Source: an uncultured Paracoccaceae bacterium
Lineage (GTDB): Bacteria; Pseudomonadota; Alphaproteobacteria; Rhodobacterales; Rhodobacteraceae
Assembly (NCBI GenBank): GCA_947494675.1
Contig: CANLVP010000001.1
Coordinates: forward strand, 1,364,001 to 1,428,000
Reading direction: 5' to 3'
Length of the DNA: 64,000 bases
Below the pieces are notes generated by a model. It saw nothing but the letters and a program-made list of their open reading frames with translations, was not told where the DNA came from and did no database searches. The translations under genes were made by a program, and so were the position numbers. The number at the start of each line of letters is the position of its first letter. The stretch's first letter is position 1. Of this stretch, positions 43,220 through 52,057 are shown piece by piece.

Positions 43220-43936
43220 CTAGCGTCCTGCGGACTGAATTACGTTGCGAATGCGTTCGTCTTCTTTGTCGAGGAACGTCTGCCCCAGTTCGTAGGCGCG
43301 CTGCACCTCGATCATGCGGCCGATTTGAAGGATTGGGTTGACGTTGGACCCTTCCAGAAACCCTTGGACCATGCGGCCATCCGGCGCAGCGCCAAAGCCG
43401 CTGGGCGCCTCAAACATGGTGCCGCTTTGGCGGGTCATCTCACTGGGATCATTGGGGATCACGAGGCCGATCTGACCAATCGGATCGCCACCCGCACTGA
43501 TGGTGCCGTCGGCGGCAATGCCAATCTGACCGACGCCTTGAGGAATAAAGACAGGCGCACCGCCCGCATCCAGAACAGGGTTGCCGTCCATCGTCACAAG
43601 GTCGCCGTTGTTGTTGGGTGTGAAAGACCCCGCGCGGGTCAGACGCGGCCCGCCTGCCGTGTCGATCAGGAAATAACCGTCACCTTCGATGGCAAGATCA
43701 AAACTGCCACCGGTTTGGGTCAGTGTGCCCTGTGACATATCTGTATGACGCACCCGTGCGGCGGCAAGCGACAGCGATGGGTGATCGGGGCCAAGATCGG
43801 CCACATATTCGGAAAACAACAACCCCTCCGCCCGGTATCCGGTGGTCGAGGCATTGGCGACGTTGTTGGCGATGATCCGCAGCTCTGACATGAGGCCCGA
43901 TTGGCGCGTCAGGGTGGCATATGTTGCGTTTTCCAA
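43220..43936 (-). CDS. flgF: Proximal rod protein FlgF
   Basis: 238 residues. It has rod-protein hallmarks IIANNVANASTTGYRAEGLLF, FDLAIEGDGYFLIDT and the C-terminal IGRMIEVQRAYELGQTFLDKED. Shorter than FlgG and placed between flgG and fliQ, as in other Rhodobacterales. Confidence 0.93.
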   Translation of the reverse strand: MENATYATLTRQSGLMSELRIIANNVANASTTGYRAEGLLFSEYVADLGPDHPSLSLAAARVRHTDMSQGTLTQTGGSFDLAIEGDGYFLIDTAGGPRLTRAGSFTPNNNGDLVTMDGNPVLDAGGAPVFIPQGVGQIGIAADGTISAGGDPIGQIGLVIPNDPSEMTRQSGTMFEAPSGFGAAPDGRMVQGFLEGSNVNPILQIGRMIEVQRAYELGQTFLDKEDERIRNVIQSAGR

Positions 43937-43937
43937 A

Positions 43938-44204
43938 TCAGCCTCCGGCGATGATGGGGATAAGGGTGGACTGAAAAAAGCTCACCAATGTTTCGGTCAT
44001 AAAGGCCATGGTCACCCAGAAGACGGCGATGATGGCGCCAAGCTTGGGCACAAAGGTCAGTGTCATTTCCTGAATGGACGTCAGCGCCTGGAACAAACCG
44101 ACCGTCAGGCCGGTGGCCAAAGCGACGGTCAAGATCGGCAAGGAAATCGTGAAGGAAATCCACAAACCCTGGCGAAGCGTGTCATAGAACACGGCTTCTT
44201 CCAC
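43938..44204 (-). CDS. fliQ: Flagellar export gate protein FliQ
   Basis: 88 residues with two membrane helices (LWISFTISLPILTVALATGL; LGAIIAVFWVTMAFM), including the FQALTSIQEMTLTFVPK segment of FliQ. The start is a GTG at 44204 that overlaps the fliE stop codon by one base. FliR and FliP are encoded elsewhere in the cluster. Confidence 0.92.
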   Translation of the reverse strand: MEEAVFYDTLRQGLWISFTISLPILTVALATGLTVGLFQALTSIQEMTLTFVPKLGAIIAVFWVTMAFMTETLVSFFQSTLIPIIAGG

Positions 44205-44479
44205 TAGACGGGCATCCGCAAAATCTCTTGATAGGCTTCGACAACCTTGTCGCGCACGGTCACGGCGGTTTGCACGGCAAGCTCTGTCTGCGCGAGGGCA
44301 TGCACCAATTGATGCGGATCGGCGCCTTCGGTCATGGCCTGCATCGCGGTGTTTTCGCTGGCCTGCAGTGTCGCCATAAAATCCTTGGCCGCGCCAAGTG
44401 CCGCAGTCCCGGCATCGGGTTGGGTAACGGATCGGCTTGCCGCATAATTCTGGGCAACAAGGGTATTGCGAATATCCAT
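44204..44479 (-). CDS. fliE: MS-ring/rod adaptor FliE
   Basis: 91 residues. The C-terminal helices PHQLVHALAQTELAVQTAVTVRDKVVEAYQ-like are the FliE signature. It connects the MS-ring to the rod. It is preceded by GGAG and follows flgC by 11 bases. Confidence 0.9.
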   Translation of the reverse strand: MDIRNTLVAQNYAASRSVTQPDAGTAALGAAKDFMATLQASENTAMQAMTEGADPHQLVHALAQTELAVQTAVTVRDKVVEAYQEILRMPV

Positions 44480-44490
44480 TCTGGAAACTC

Positions 44491-44883
44491 CTATTTCTTC
44501 AGTAGATCGTTCAGCGCGGTCGACATTTGGCGGACCTGGTCGAACATTTTCAGGTTCGCCTCATAGCTGCGCTGCGCCTCACGGGCGTCGGCAATTTCAA
44601 CAAGCAGATTGACGTTGGACCCTTCGTAATGGCCGGTGTCATCCGCCATCGGATGGGTTGGGTCGAACACACGGTCCAATGCGGTCGGGTCAAGCCGCAA
44701 ATTCGTCGCCTCAACAGCACCGGTTCCGCGCGCACCTTGCATCACCTCTTCAAAGGAAATGGTCTTGCGCCGATAGCCCGGCGTATCGGTGTTCGCGATA
44801 TTTTCAGAGACATGTCGCAGACGGTTCGCCTGCGCCTTAAGGCCGCTGGTGGCAACACTGATTGCATTGTTAAAGTCGTTCAT
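44491..44883 (-). CDS. flgC: Proximal rod protein FlgC
   Basis: 130 residues with RLRHVSENIANTDTPGYRRK near the N-terminus and NLLVEIADAREAQRSYEANL with KMFDQVRQM near the C-terminus. It is in the usual flgB-flgC-fliE order. Confidence 0.94.
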   Translation of the reverse strand: MNDFNNAISVATSGLKAQANRLRHVSENIANTDTPGYRRKTISFEEVMQGARGTGAVEATNLRLDPTALDRVFDPTHPMADDTGHYEGSNVNLLVEIADAREAQRSYEANLKMFDQVRQMSTALNDLLKK

Positions 44884-44892
44884 AATGGTGTC

Positions 44893-45273
44893 CTATCGGC
44901 CAAGCGACGAGCGCAGCACGGTCATGGTGTGGCGATAAACGGTGAGGGCGCGGTTATGCTCGCGAGAGATATTCACCGCGTTCATCATCTCTTCTTCGAT
45001 AGAGACCGCATTGCCGTTGGGGGACGGCTCGGCCATGCCGCGGCTGGCCACTGCATCCTGTCCCTGACGCCCGTTCGACACATGCCCAGCACGGGTAGTG
45101 CGCATGATCGATGCGTCATTCTTGGCATAGGTTTCCGCAAACGGCGCAAGCTGCTGCGCCTGATAACCGGGCGTGTCTGCATGGGCGACATTGCGAGCTG
45201 TTACGGCCTGCCGTGCGCCAGCGTGGCGGGCCATGTCATGTGCGGTCTGGAACAGTGCCAGTGATTGATACAT
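44893..45273 (-). CDS. flgB: Proximal rod protein FlgB
   Basis: 126 residues containing TARNVAHADTPGYQAQQLAPF and the C-terminal helix EEEMMNAVNISREHNRALTVY. It is the first gene of the minus-strand rod operon (flgB to the second fliL-like gene) and is divergent from fliI. The 85-base divergent region should hold promoters for both, but no consensus was clear. Confidence 0.92.
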   Translation of the reverse strand: MYQSLALFQTAHDMARHAGARQAVTARNVAHADTPGYQAQQLAPFAETYAKNDASIMRTTRAGHVSNGRQGQDAVASRGMAEPSPNGNAVSIEEEMMNAVNISREHNRALTVYRHTMTVLRSSLGR

Positions 45274-45358
45274 CGGGGCTTCTCCCTCGTGCTGATGAAA
45301 CGAAGCATTAAGGGTGATTCCTTAAAAAGGTGTTCAAATGTGAAAGGGAATCTTTGCC

Positions 45359-45406
45359 ATGACCGCCACTTTGATTGATCGCATGACCGCCACTTTGATT
45401 GATCGC
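45359..45406 (+). repeat. Perfect 24-bp tandem duplication over the fliI start
   Basis: Two identical 24-base copies (45359-45382 and 45383-45406), each beginning with ATG and encoding MTATLIDR. A third ATG with a partial match (MTA) follows at 45407. Eight codons are duplicated in frame, so three start codons are available. Only the first has a plausible ribosome site (GGGA about nine bases upstream). Confidence 0.95.
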
Positions 45407-46720
45407 ATGACGGCCGCATTGGACGATCTGCGCGGCACACATCCCGTCGGTCGCGTGCTTGCCGTATCTGGTGGATCTGTCTCGATTGGCGGCTTGATGC
45501 ATGTCCTAAGGCTCGGGGATCGCGTCATAATTCAGTCGCATGGGCAGACGTTCCATGCGGATGTGGTCCGGCTTGATGCGGGTGTCGCGCATACCCTGGT
45601 CGATGGGCCATGTGATGGGATCGCGTTGAACGATGTCGCCCAGTACATTGCCAAACCACGGTTTGCGCCGGACGATAGCTGGGTCGGACGAGTCATCGAT
45701 CCCGATGGGCGGCCCCTTGATGGGCGCCCATTATTGCCGGGTCTTGGGCAGTCAAATTTGCAAAATGCACCGCCACCCGCGCATCGGCGGCGCCCGTTAG
45801 GGGAGCGATTGGAAACCGGTCTGGCGGTAATGAACACGCTCTTGCCGCTCGCGCGAGGCCAACGCGTCGGACTTTTCGCAGGTTCCGGCGTTGGCAAATC
45901 ATCCCTTTTGGCCGATCTCGCGCGGGGCGTGGACGCCGATGTGATCGTGATCGCCCTGGTTGGGGAACGTGGCCGCGAGGTGCGCGACTTTACAGAAAAC
46001 GTGCTGGGCGCGGCTGGGATGAAGCGGACTGTTGTGGTCGCCGCGACCTCTGACCGGGCCCCGCAAGTGCGGCGTCGATGCGCTTGGGCGGCGACCGCCA
46101 CGGCGGAGTATTTTCGGGATCAAGGTAAACAGGTTTTGCTGTTAGTCGATTCCGTCACACGGTATTGCGAAGCGCATCGTGAAGTCGCTGTCGTTGGGGG
46201 GGAGCAGGCAAATCTGCGGGGCTATCCCCCCTCAACCGGCGGCGCTATCGCGTCACTTTGTGAGCGTGCCGGGCCGGGGGTTGGCGATAGCGGTGACATC
46301 ACAGCGGTCTACACAGTTTTGGTCGCGGGGTCCGACATGGAAGAACCTGTCGCGGATATGTTGCGTGGGGTATTGGATGGCCATGTGGTCCTTGACCGAT
46401 CCATCGCGGAAAGGGGCCGCTTCCCAGCAATTGACGTGCTGCGATCGGTCTCCCGTTCTTTACCAGAGGTCGCCGACCGGGTTGAAAATGCACTGATCAG
46501 TGAGGCGCGAAGCCATATGGCGACCTATGATAAATCAGCCTTGATGGTCCAAGCTGGATTGTACGAGGCGGGGTCCGACCAGCGAATAGATGCGGCGATT
46601 GCATGCCATGAACCGCTCGAAAACTTCCTGACGCTCAAGGACAAGCGTGACGCGCGTGGACATTTTGCAGCGCTGAAGAAAGCAATGAACCAAACGCCGA
46701 CAACGCCGCAACAGACCTAA
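45359..46720 (+). CDS. fliI: Flagellar export ATPase FliI
   Basis: 453 residues from the first ATG. The Walker A motif GSGVGKSS lies at residues 175-182, with GERGREVRDFTEN and the Walker B-like VLLLVDSVTRYCEAHREVAV following; the F1-beta-like PPSTGG occurs later. It energises and orders type III export with FliH and FliJ. The first eight codons are exactly duplicated, giving an MTATLIDRMTATLIDR N-terminus that is likely variable among relatives. Confidence 0.95.
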   Translation: MTATLIDRMTATLIDRMTAALDDLRGTHPVGRVLAVSGGSVSIGGLMHVLRLGDRVIIQSHGQTFHADVVRLDAGVAHTLVDGPCDGIALNDVAQYIAKPRFAPDDSWVGRVIDPDGRPLDGRPLLPGLGQSNLQNAPPPAHRRRPLGERLETGLAVMNTLLPLARGQRVGLFAGSGVGKSSLLADLARGVDADVIVIALVGERGREVRDFTENVLGAAGMKRTVVVAATSDRAPQVRRRCAWAATATAEYFRDQGKQVLLLVDSVTRYCEAHREVAVVGGEQANLRGYPPSTGGAIASLCERAGPGVGDSGDITAVYTVLVAGSDMEEPVADMLRGVLDGHVVLDRSIAERGRFPAIDVLRSVSRSLPEVADRVENALISEARSHMATYDKSALMVQAGLYEAGSDQRIDAAIACHEPLENFLTLKDKRDARGHFAALKKAMNQTPTTPQQT

Positions 46721-46861
46721 GAGGATCTGGACACTCGCCTGACCGGATTGGCTCTACGCTGTCGATTTAGATCCTTGTATCATCACATGATCAGCGACCA
46801 CAAAATTGAAAGCTCATGCGTCAGCGGGCCATCAATTAGGCTGTTGAGGTTGACGCAAGCG

Positions 46862-47668
46862 TCAGGACAGTGGGCTTGCAACAGACTGGAGCAACGTCAA
46901 AGCGATGCTCCCCCCACTTGCACCGGTCAATTGCGAGGCTTCAGAGCGGACCAAGAAAAGGCGGATCAAATCCTCTTGCATTTCGGGATCCAGAAAGTCG
47001 CTGACCTGATCGGTGCCAAAAATGGCGTTTGATCGATCTCGGAAGGCTTCGAGTTGTTGGTCGATGTCAATTGCACCGATACTTGATGGCAGACCCAAGG
47101 CGTTTTCAAAGACAGCACGCAAGGGCGCATTGCCCATAATTGAAAACCACCGTCCCGTATCTGTCTGATTGTCATCGATGATATCGCTCAACGTATCGTT
47201 GGTGTTGAGAGCAAGCCGCATGTCCTGGTTGCTATCACCTACGGCTTGGGCAAATTGCTGCTTTTCAAATCGCGCAATGATGTCGTCGGTGAATAGCGGC
47301 AATCCTGTTCTCGGGATGTCGCCCTGTCCCAATCCAAATGCAGAGGTGAATGCGAGGTAGCGTTTGTCAGAAAGCCGGTTCGCGAGCGCATCATCGTCGA
47401 CGGTCCCGTCGCTGAGGACCTTCTCAATGAAGTATTTGTTGTTGATATCGTCGTCGAGGCCAAATGCACCAAGTGCGACGGTCAACAACCGACGATCCGC
47501 GACAAGTTCCTCTGCCGTCGTGATATTCGCGATGTTCTCGCGAAAGTATGTTGTATCCCGAACGATCGGTTGGCTTTGATTGAACGTGTCTTGCTGGCTT
47601 TCAAGCGTCCGTTGCAGAAACCGCCAACCGACATATCCAGTAAGTGGTACGACCGGCTGGAACGTCAT
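46862..47668 (-). CDS. DUF1217 flagellar-cluster protein
   Basis: 268 residues. It begins MTFQPVVPLTGYVGWRFLQRTLESQQDTF and contains FRENIANITTAEELVADRRLL, features of the DUF1217 family found in alphaproteobacterial flagellar clusters. It is predicted helical and has no signal or membrane segment. The biochemical role is unknown to me. Its start overlaps the flbT stop (ATGA). Confidence 0.85.
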   Translation of the reverse strand: MTFQPVVPLTGYVGWRFLQRTLESQQDTFNQSQPIVRDTTYFRENIANITTAEELVADRRLLTVALGAFGLDDDINNKYFIEKVLSDGTVDDDALANRLSDKRYLAFTSAFGLGQGDIPRTGLPLFTDDIIARFEKQQFAQAVGDSNQDMRLALNTNDTLSDIIDDNQTDTGRWFSIMGNAPLRAVFENALGLPSSIGAIDIDQQLEAFRDRSNAIFGTDQVSDFLDPEMQEDLIRLFLVRSEASQLTGASGGSIALTLLQSVASPLS

Positions 47669-48069
47669 TGCTGGTGCGCCGCCATAAGCCGATCCTCATG
47701 CGGCAAGAGAGATCGCAACGACTTCAGCGCGCGATAAAAGTCACCCGACTTGACGGCGCGTGTCGCCGTTGAAAGATGATCGTGACTCTCTTCATCCATC
47801 AAAACTTGGCTCAGCTGTGCAATCCCGCTCAGCATCTGGCGTCCTGCTTCGTCCGGTTCAGCATCGCCAGACAAAACGAGTTGCGCGATATAACACACCC
47901 GACGTACGGGCGTGTTTGCCTGACCCGGGTGAATAGCATCTCTCAACCGCAGAATGTTTGCGTTTGGTGTGATGATCGACAATTTGCTGCGGCGATCACC
48001 ATTTTCGATAACCGCACCGTTCACAAGAACGCGCTCACGGGGGTTCAGCTTTAGGACAAGGCCACTCAT
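47665..48069 (-). CDS. flbT: Flagellin mRNA regulator FlbT
   Basis: 134 residues, LVLKLNPRERVLVNGAVIENG near the N-terminus and NTPVRRVCYIAQLVLSGD in the middle, typical of FlbT. In Caulobacter FlbT binds the 5' leader of flagellin mRNA and blocks its translation until hook completion. It overlaps both neighbours by four bases and lies downstream of flaF. Confidence 0.92.
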   Translation of the reverse strand: MSGLVLKLNPRERVLVNGAVIENGDRRSKLSIITPNANILRLRDAIHPGQANTPVRRVCYIAQLVLSGDAEPDEAGRQMLSGIAQLSQVLMDEESHDHLSTATRAVKSGDFYRALKSLRSLLPHEDRLMAAHQQ

Positions 48070-48431
48070 GTCGCGCCACCAGAGGCTCTGAGGCCGCGAA
48101 TGATTGCACGGTTGACGTCAATCAAGGCATCCAGCCCGACTTCGCCACGAAGGTAGCGTTGGCTGTGATGTTCGGTAAATTCTGCAAGGTAGAAGATATT
48201 CGCGCGGAGCTCTTGCGGCAGCGTGTTCTCTGCGTCGGCGACATCAACAGCGAGCGCAGTCCACATTGCGCGATTGTCATGTACGGCAGAAACACGTTGT
48301 GAATATGACGCGTCCGCCTTGGAAAGCCTGCTTGTAATCTCGGAAACGAGTTGTGCTTCAATTGACCTTGGTGTGCGAATTGAAGCGGTTGATGGCGCAT
48401 AGGCCTGTCGTGCAAGTTCGATAGCGTTCAC
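48066..48431 (-). CDS. flaF: Flagellin synthesis regulator FlaF
   Basis: 121 residues, MNAIELARQAYAPSTASIRTP then IEAQLVSEITSRLSKAD and NIFYLAEFTEHHSQRYLRGEV, matching the FlaF family. FlaF promotes flagellin synthesis and opposes FlbT. It is the first gene of the flaF-flbT-DUF1217 run, downstream of the fliC terminator. Confidence 0.9.
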   Translation of the reverse strand: MNAIELARQAYAPSTASIRTPRSIEAQLVSEITSRLSKADASYSQRVSAVHDNRAMWTALAVDVADAENTLPQELRANIFYLAEFTEHHSQRYLRGEVGLDALIDVNRAIIRGLRASGGAT

Positions 48432-48492
48432 GGCGGATCCTTCCGGGGCGATGTGAAACCAAGCGCGATTTTATCGCGCGTCGTATGAAAGA

Positions 48493-48517
48493 CCGGAGGC
48501 GCGAATTGCGCCTCCGG
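48493..48517 (-). terminator. Intrinsic terminator after flagellin
   Basis: Perfect 10-bp stem CCGGAGGCGC/GCGCCTCCGG with a GAATT loop, eight bases after the fliC stop. It is followed on the minus strand by TCTTTC. A second smaller hairpin (GCGCGAT/ATCGCGC, 48473-48489) follows before flaF. Confidence 0.85.
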
Positions 48518-48525
48518 CATTACCC

Positions 48526-49818
48526 TTAACGGAAGAGCGAAAGGATGGTTTGTGGAGCCTGGTTAGCAATCGACAGCGACTGGACACCCAGCTGCTGCTG
48601 AACCTGCAGCGCCTGAAGACGCGCGGAGGCTTCTTCCATGTCAGCATCAACCAGTGCGCCGATGCCCGACTTGAGGCTGTCTGTCAGGCCAGAGATGAAC
48701 TCCATCTGCGTATCAATACGACCTTGGGCAGAACCAAAGGTAGCGGCAGAGTTGATCGAAGTCTGGATCAGGGACTCAATGGCAGCCAAGCCAGCCGCAG
48801 CGCCTTCGTCGGTTGTGACGTCAATGCCATCAACCAGCTCCAGGCCACCACCAACGGTACCATCAGCTTCGTCCTCAGCCGCAGCAAAGTCGAACTGTGT
48901 AGTTGTGTCGGCTGTGGTTGTGATGTCCAGGGTCCGATTGTTGGTGACATCGATCTGGCCGTCAGTGTCCTCATTTGCCGTAAAGACGAGGTCAAGACCA
49001 TCAAGCTCAGCTTGCACATTGAGGCGTGCAACCATGGCATTGGTCAGATCCGCCAATGTATCACCGTCCCGGGCCACATAACCCACGGTGTCAGCAAAAT
49101 CGACTGCATCGCCGTTGGAGTCGGTGATTTCACCTGCGACACCACTTTCGATGGAGTTACCGGCCAAGATGCCGGTATCGGGATCGACGGTGATCGTCAT
49201 GAACTCGCCTGTGGCGCCTGCTGCAATTGTCCCAGCAGCACCGGCGGTTTCAGACATCGTGCCGACTGTGTTCGCGCCAGTGCCCAAATCCTGCTTTGCC
49301 ACGCTGATGTTGGACGAAGCAACGCCAGTTCCAGAACGATCAAGCGACGAAAGTACGTCGACGTTGCGCGAGCCCAGCGAACCAAGGGGATCAGCTGAAT
49401 CCGACTCAGTGTTTTCCAGCAGGCTCAGACCGTTAAACTGGGCAGCACCGACAACAGAGCTGATCTGGTCACGCAGTGCAGCGATATCTGTCTGAATCTT
49501 GTCGCGGTCAACGTTGGATTCCTGACTGGCGACGATCTTTTCTTTCATCTGTGTCAGAAGGTCAGTGACCGTTTCGGAAGCCTGGCGTGCAACGGCGGCT
49601 GTCGACTGGCCCAACGACAGGCTAGAGCTGATCGCCTTGAAGCTCTGCACGTCCGATTCCATCACCTTGGAAATCGCCCAGATGGCAGAGTTATCTTTGG
49701 CGCTACCAACCGATTTACCGGTCGAAATCTGCGACTGAGTCGTTGCAAGATCCTTGTTGATGGATTTCAGAGTCTGAAGGGCGACCATTGCGCCATTGTT
49801 TGTCAGAATGCTTGACAT
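48526..49818 (-). CDS. fliC: Flagellin
   Basis: 430 residues. The conserved N-terminal domain begins MSSILTNNGAMVALQTLKSI and contains LATTQSQISTGKSVGSAKDN; the C-terminal domain has SLKSGIGALVDADMEEASAR and ends QAPQTILSLFR. The middle, rich in Thr, Gly and Asp, is the exposed variable region and a possible glycosylation target. The ATG at 49818 follows AAGGAAAAC. A strong terminator lies downstream, and flbT/flaF are just beyond. Confidence 0.95.
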   Translation of the reverse strand: MSSILTNNGAMVALQTLKSINKDLATTQSQISTGKSVGSAKDNSAIWAISKVMESDVQSFKAISSSLSLGQSTAAVARQASETVTDLLTQMKEKIVASQESNVDRDKIQTDIAALRDQISSVVGAAQFNGLSLLENTESDSADPLGSLGSRNVDVLSSLDRSGTGVASSNISVAKQDLGTGANTVGTMSETAGAAGTIAAGATGEFMTITVDPDTGILAGNSIESGVAGEITDSNGDAVDFADTVGYVARDGDTLADLTNAMVARLNVQAELDGLDLVFTANEDTDGQIDVTNNRTLDITTTADTTTQFDFAAAEDEADGTVGGGLELVDGIDVTTDEGAAAGLAAIESLIQTSINSAATFGSAQGRIDTQMEFISGLTDSLKSGIGALVDADMEEASARLQALQVQQQLGVQSLSIANQAPQTILSLFR

Positions 49819-49992
49819 GTTGTTTTCCTTTCGAGGGCTACTTTGCAGCCGCTGAGTGGGGAGGCGCGCCACCTGAGGGGCGTCACCGCAACGTCATTCT
49901 GACGTTTTTGCCAGCATCTTTGACTGGCGAGTCTACCGTTTTGGTTGACCAATCTTTGGACGAGGGACGCTGAATAACCCGTTAATGTCTCC

Positions 49993-50027
49993 AGACGAAT
50001 TCAGCACAATTTGATTGAAATTCGTCT
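49993..50027. terminator. Inverted repeat between fliC and the FlgN-like gene
   Basis: 9-bp arms AGACGAATT/AATTCGTCT separated by 17 bases, at the 3' edge of the FlgN-like gene. It could end the minus-strand flgJ-flgN transcript or serve as an operator for fliC, whose start lies about 175 bases downstream. Confidence 0.45.
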
Positions 50028-50367
50028 AGGCCTTGTGCTCCAGCCCACCGCCTTGCTTTGCGACGGTCTGTTTCGCCCCTTGCGCCGTATAAATGTTGAG
50101 CCCCTGTCGCACCGCGCGCAGTGCAGCAAGCCGTTCGCGCGCTGCGGCTACGCCCTGCATCGCTGCTTGCAACAATTTGGCATTGTCACGCGCATGATCG
50201 CGCAGCGCCTCTGCATCTTTCGCACTTAGTCGCAGCGCCGTGAGGTCGCGCATCAAGGCGACTTTTTGCTCCGCCATATCGGTCACTTGCGCCAGTTGAC
50301 CGGATCGGAGCGCCTCCCGCTCTTCTGACAAGAGTTTCATGGCGCTTTTGAAATTCGTCTTAAGCAT
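50026..50367 (-). CDS. FlgN-like export chaperone
   Basis: 113 residues from the ATG at 50367 (a GTG at 50373 is also in frame). It is all helical, with AMKLLSEEREALRSGQLAQV and LTALRLSAKDAEALRDHARD. FlgN chaperones FlgK and FlgL; the helical character, length and position behind flgJ support this, while sequence identity is weak. The start codon overlaps the flgJ stop region. Confidence 0.65.
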   Translation of the reverse strand: MLKTNFKSAMKLLSEEREALRSGQLAQVTDMAEQKVALMRDLTALRLSAKDAEALRDHARDNAKLLQAAMQGVAAARERLAALRAVRQGLNIYTAQGAKQTVAKQGGGLEHKA

Positions 50368-50650
50368 CAGCACGGGCTTTCATTGCATTAAAAAGTGATT
50401 CCGCAAGGCCAATCCCGCCAGCGTGCACAAGCTCTTCGGCCTGCGCTTCTCTTAAGAAGGAAGTGAATTGCTCTTCACCAATGCCACCACCGAACGCACC
50501 GTCTTGGGCATCCAAACCTGCGGATTTCAGCATTTCAGCCAAGAACGTCGCCTCAAGCTTTTCAGCAGCGGCGCGCAACTTGGCATCGCCGCCAAAGCTG
50601 GCGATCGGTGCAGGTGGGGCTGCAACGGGCAGAACGGGAATCGGCGTCAT
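50360..50650 (-). CDS. flgJ: Rod-binding protein FlgJ (short form)
   Basis: 96 residues corresponding to the N-terminal rod-binding domain only: LRAAAEKLEATFLAEMLKSAGL, FGGGIGEEQFTSFLREAQAE, GGIGLAESLF. The muramidase domain of enterobacterial FlgJ is absent, as is common in alphaproteobacteria. It is divergent from fliK. Confidence 0.85.
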   Translation of the reverse strand: MTPIPVLPVAAPPAPIASFGGDAKLRAAAEKLEATFLAEMLKSAGLDAQDGAFGGGIGEEQFTSFLREAQAEELVHAGGIGLAESLFNAMKARADA

Positions 50651-50750
50651 GGGGCCTCCTCAAATTTTTTTCTGTTCTGACCGATAGCGGTAAACATTCC
50701 GTAAGCCTCTTCAGTCAAATGTGCTGCAACCGACGAAATAGGAGTTGTGG

Positions 50751-52043
50751 ATGTCTGACGCGATCCAATTGCTGACAACAAAAGCACCGAAAACGGACCA
50801 GCCGATCCAATTGGCGGAGGAAATGGCCGAGGAAACACCCAAGTTTGCTGAGGTTTTTGCCGCCGACGTAGAAGTGGAATCGGCGCCGAAACAGGCCGCT
50901 GTGGCGGTCACGCCAACCGAAACCGAAGGTGAGGAAACACCAAACCTCACGTCCGACGAATCGGTTGAGGACGGGCCCGATCTCGTCATGGCGGCGACAT
51001 CCAAGAAGCCTGATATTGGTGAGAAACGGGCGCAAAAACCTTTGGACGTACGGGAGGGCCCACCGTCTAAGATTCCATCTTCAGCCAAAGAAAATGTGAC
51101 CGAAAACAATGCGAAACTGGCGCCCGTCAAAGCCGATGACAACCAACCAAAGGACACAAAACCCGCGCCAAACCAAATGTCCGAGAAGGCCAGCATGACA
51201 CAAGCGGCGCTTGTGAAGTCGCGTGAAATGCCACGTGATCCATTGGGACCAATTCCGGCGCGGATGCAGCTTGGCGATGTGCCAAAGACAACGATTCAAT
51301 CGGATTCAAATCAGCAGACGCAGTCTAAGATGGACATAGCGCCGAAAGGTGCTGCCACCCCTAACATAGCACCCGAAGCTTCAATATCGCCTCGTAAGTT
51401 ACGGATGCGGTCAGAGCCCGAACCACAAGAAGTGGCCCGGCAAACACCCACACCAATGTCACCGGACAAACCACAGGCCGCCATTATCGCGGGGCCAACA
51501 ACGCCGACGGTGCATCTGTTTGACAAGACCATTACGAGTCAGGACGCACAACTTGAGGAAGTTGCGATCCAGTCGACGCGCGGCCACGCGGGAAGCGAGG
51601 TGACCCATGCGGCGCGGTCCTCAATCGCGCAGACCCCGCAAGCGCAGGCAGAGGTCGCAAGACACGTTGGTGGCCAGCTTGCTGTCGCGGTGACGCAGAA
51701 TCGGGCTGGTGTGACAGAGGTTGCTTTGAACCCGCAGGAATTGGGCAAGGTGCGCATGACCATGACGGCGCAAGACAATGCGATGATCTTGTCGATTGTC
51801 GCGGAACGGCCTGAAACGCAGGATTTGATGCGCAGGCATATCGACCATCTCAATCAGGAGTTTCGTAACCTTGGCTATCAAGATGTGAAGTTCAGCTTTG
51901 GCGATGGCACTGCCGCGCATCAGCAAGACAAGAAGGAAAACGTACAGGAATTTGGTGCTGGCGATGATCCAGCAAATCAGGTCGAGACCACCGGCGTCAC
52001 GCGGCAAATCACGCCCGATGCTGGTTTGGATTTGCGACTTTAG
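50751..52043 (+). CDS. fliK: Flagellar hook-length control protein FliK
   Basis: 430 residues. A long low-complexity region rich in Glu, Pro, Lys and Gln (residues about 1-270) acts as the molecular ruler. The C-terminal domain contains LAVAVTQNRAGVTEVALNPQ then LGKVRMTMTAQDNAMILSIV and EFRNLGYQDVKFSFGDG, the FliK hook-length domain. ATG at 50751 follows AGGAG. It precedes flgD by 14 bases. Confidence 0.88.
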   Translation: MSDAIQLLTTKAPKTDQPIQLAEEMAEETPKFAEVFAADVEVESAPKQAAVAVTPTETEGEETPNLTSDESVEDGPDLVMAATSKKPDIGEKRAQKPLDVREGPPSKIPSSAKENVTENNAKLAPVKADDNQPKDTKPAPNQMSEKASMTQAALVKSREMPRDPLGPIPARMQLGDVPKTTIQSDSNQQTQSKMDIAPKGAATPNIAPEASISPRKLRMRSEPEPQEVARQTPTPMSPDKPQAAIIAGPTTPTVHLFDKTITSQDAQLEEVAIQSTRGHAGSEVTHAARSSIAQTPQAQAEVARHVGGQLAVAVTQNRAGVTEVALNPQELGKVRMTMTAQDNAMILSIVAERPETQDLMRRHIDHLNQEFRNLGYQDVKFSFGDGTAAHQQDKKENVQEFGAGDDPANQVETTGVTRQITPDAGLDLRL

Positions 52044-52057
52044 GAAAGGACGACACA

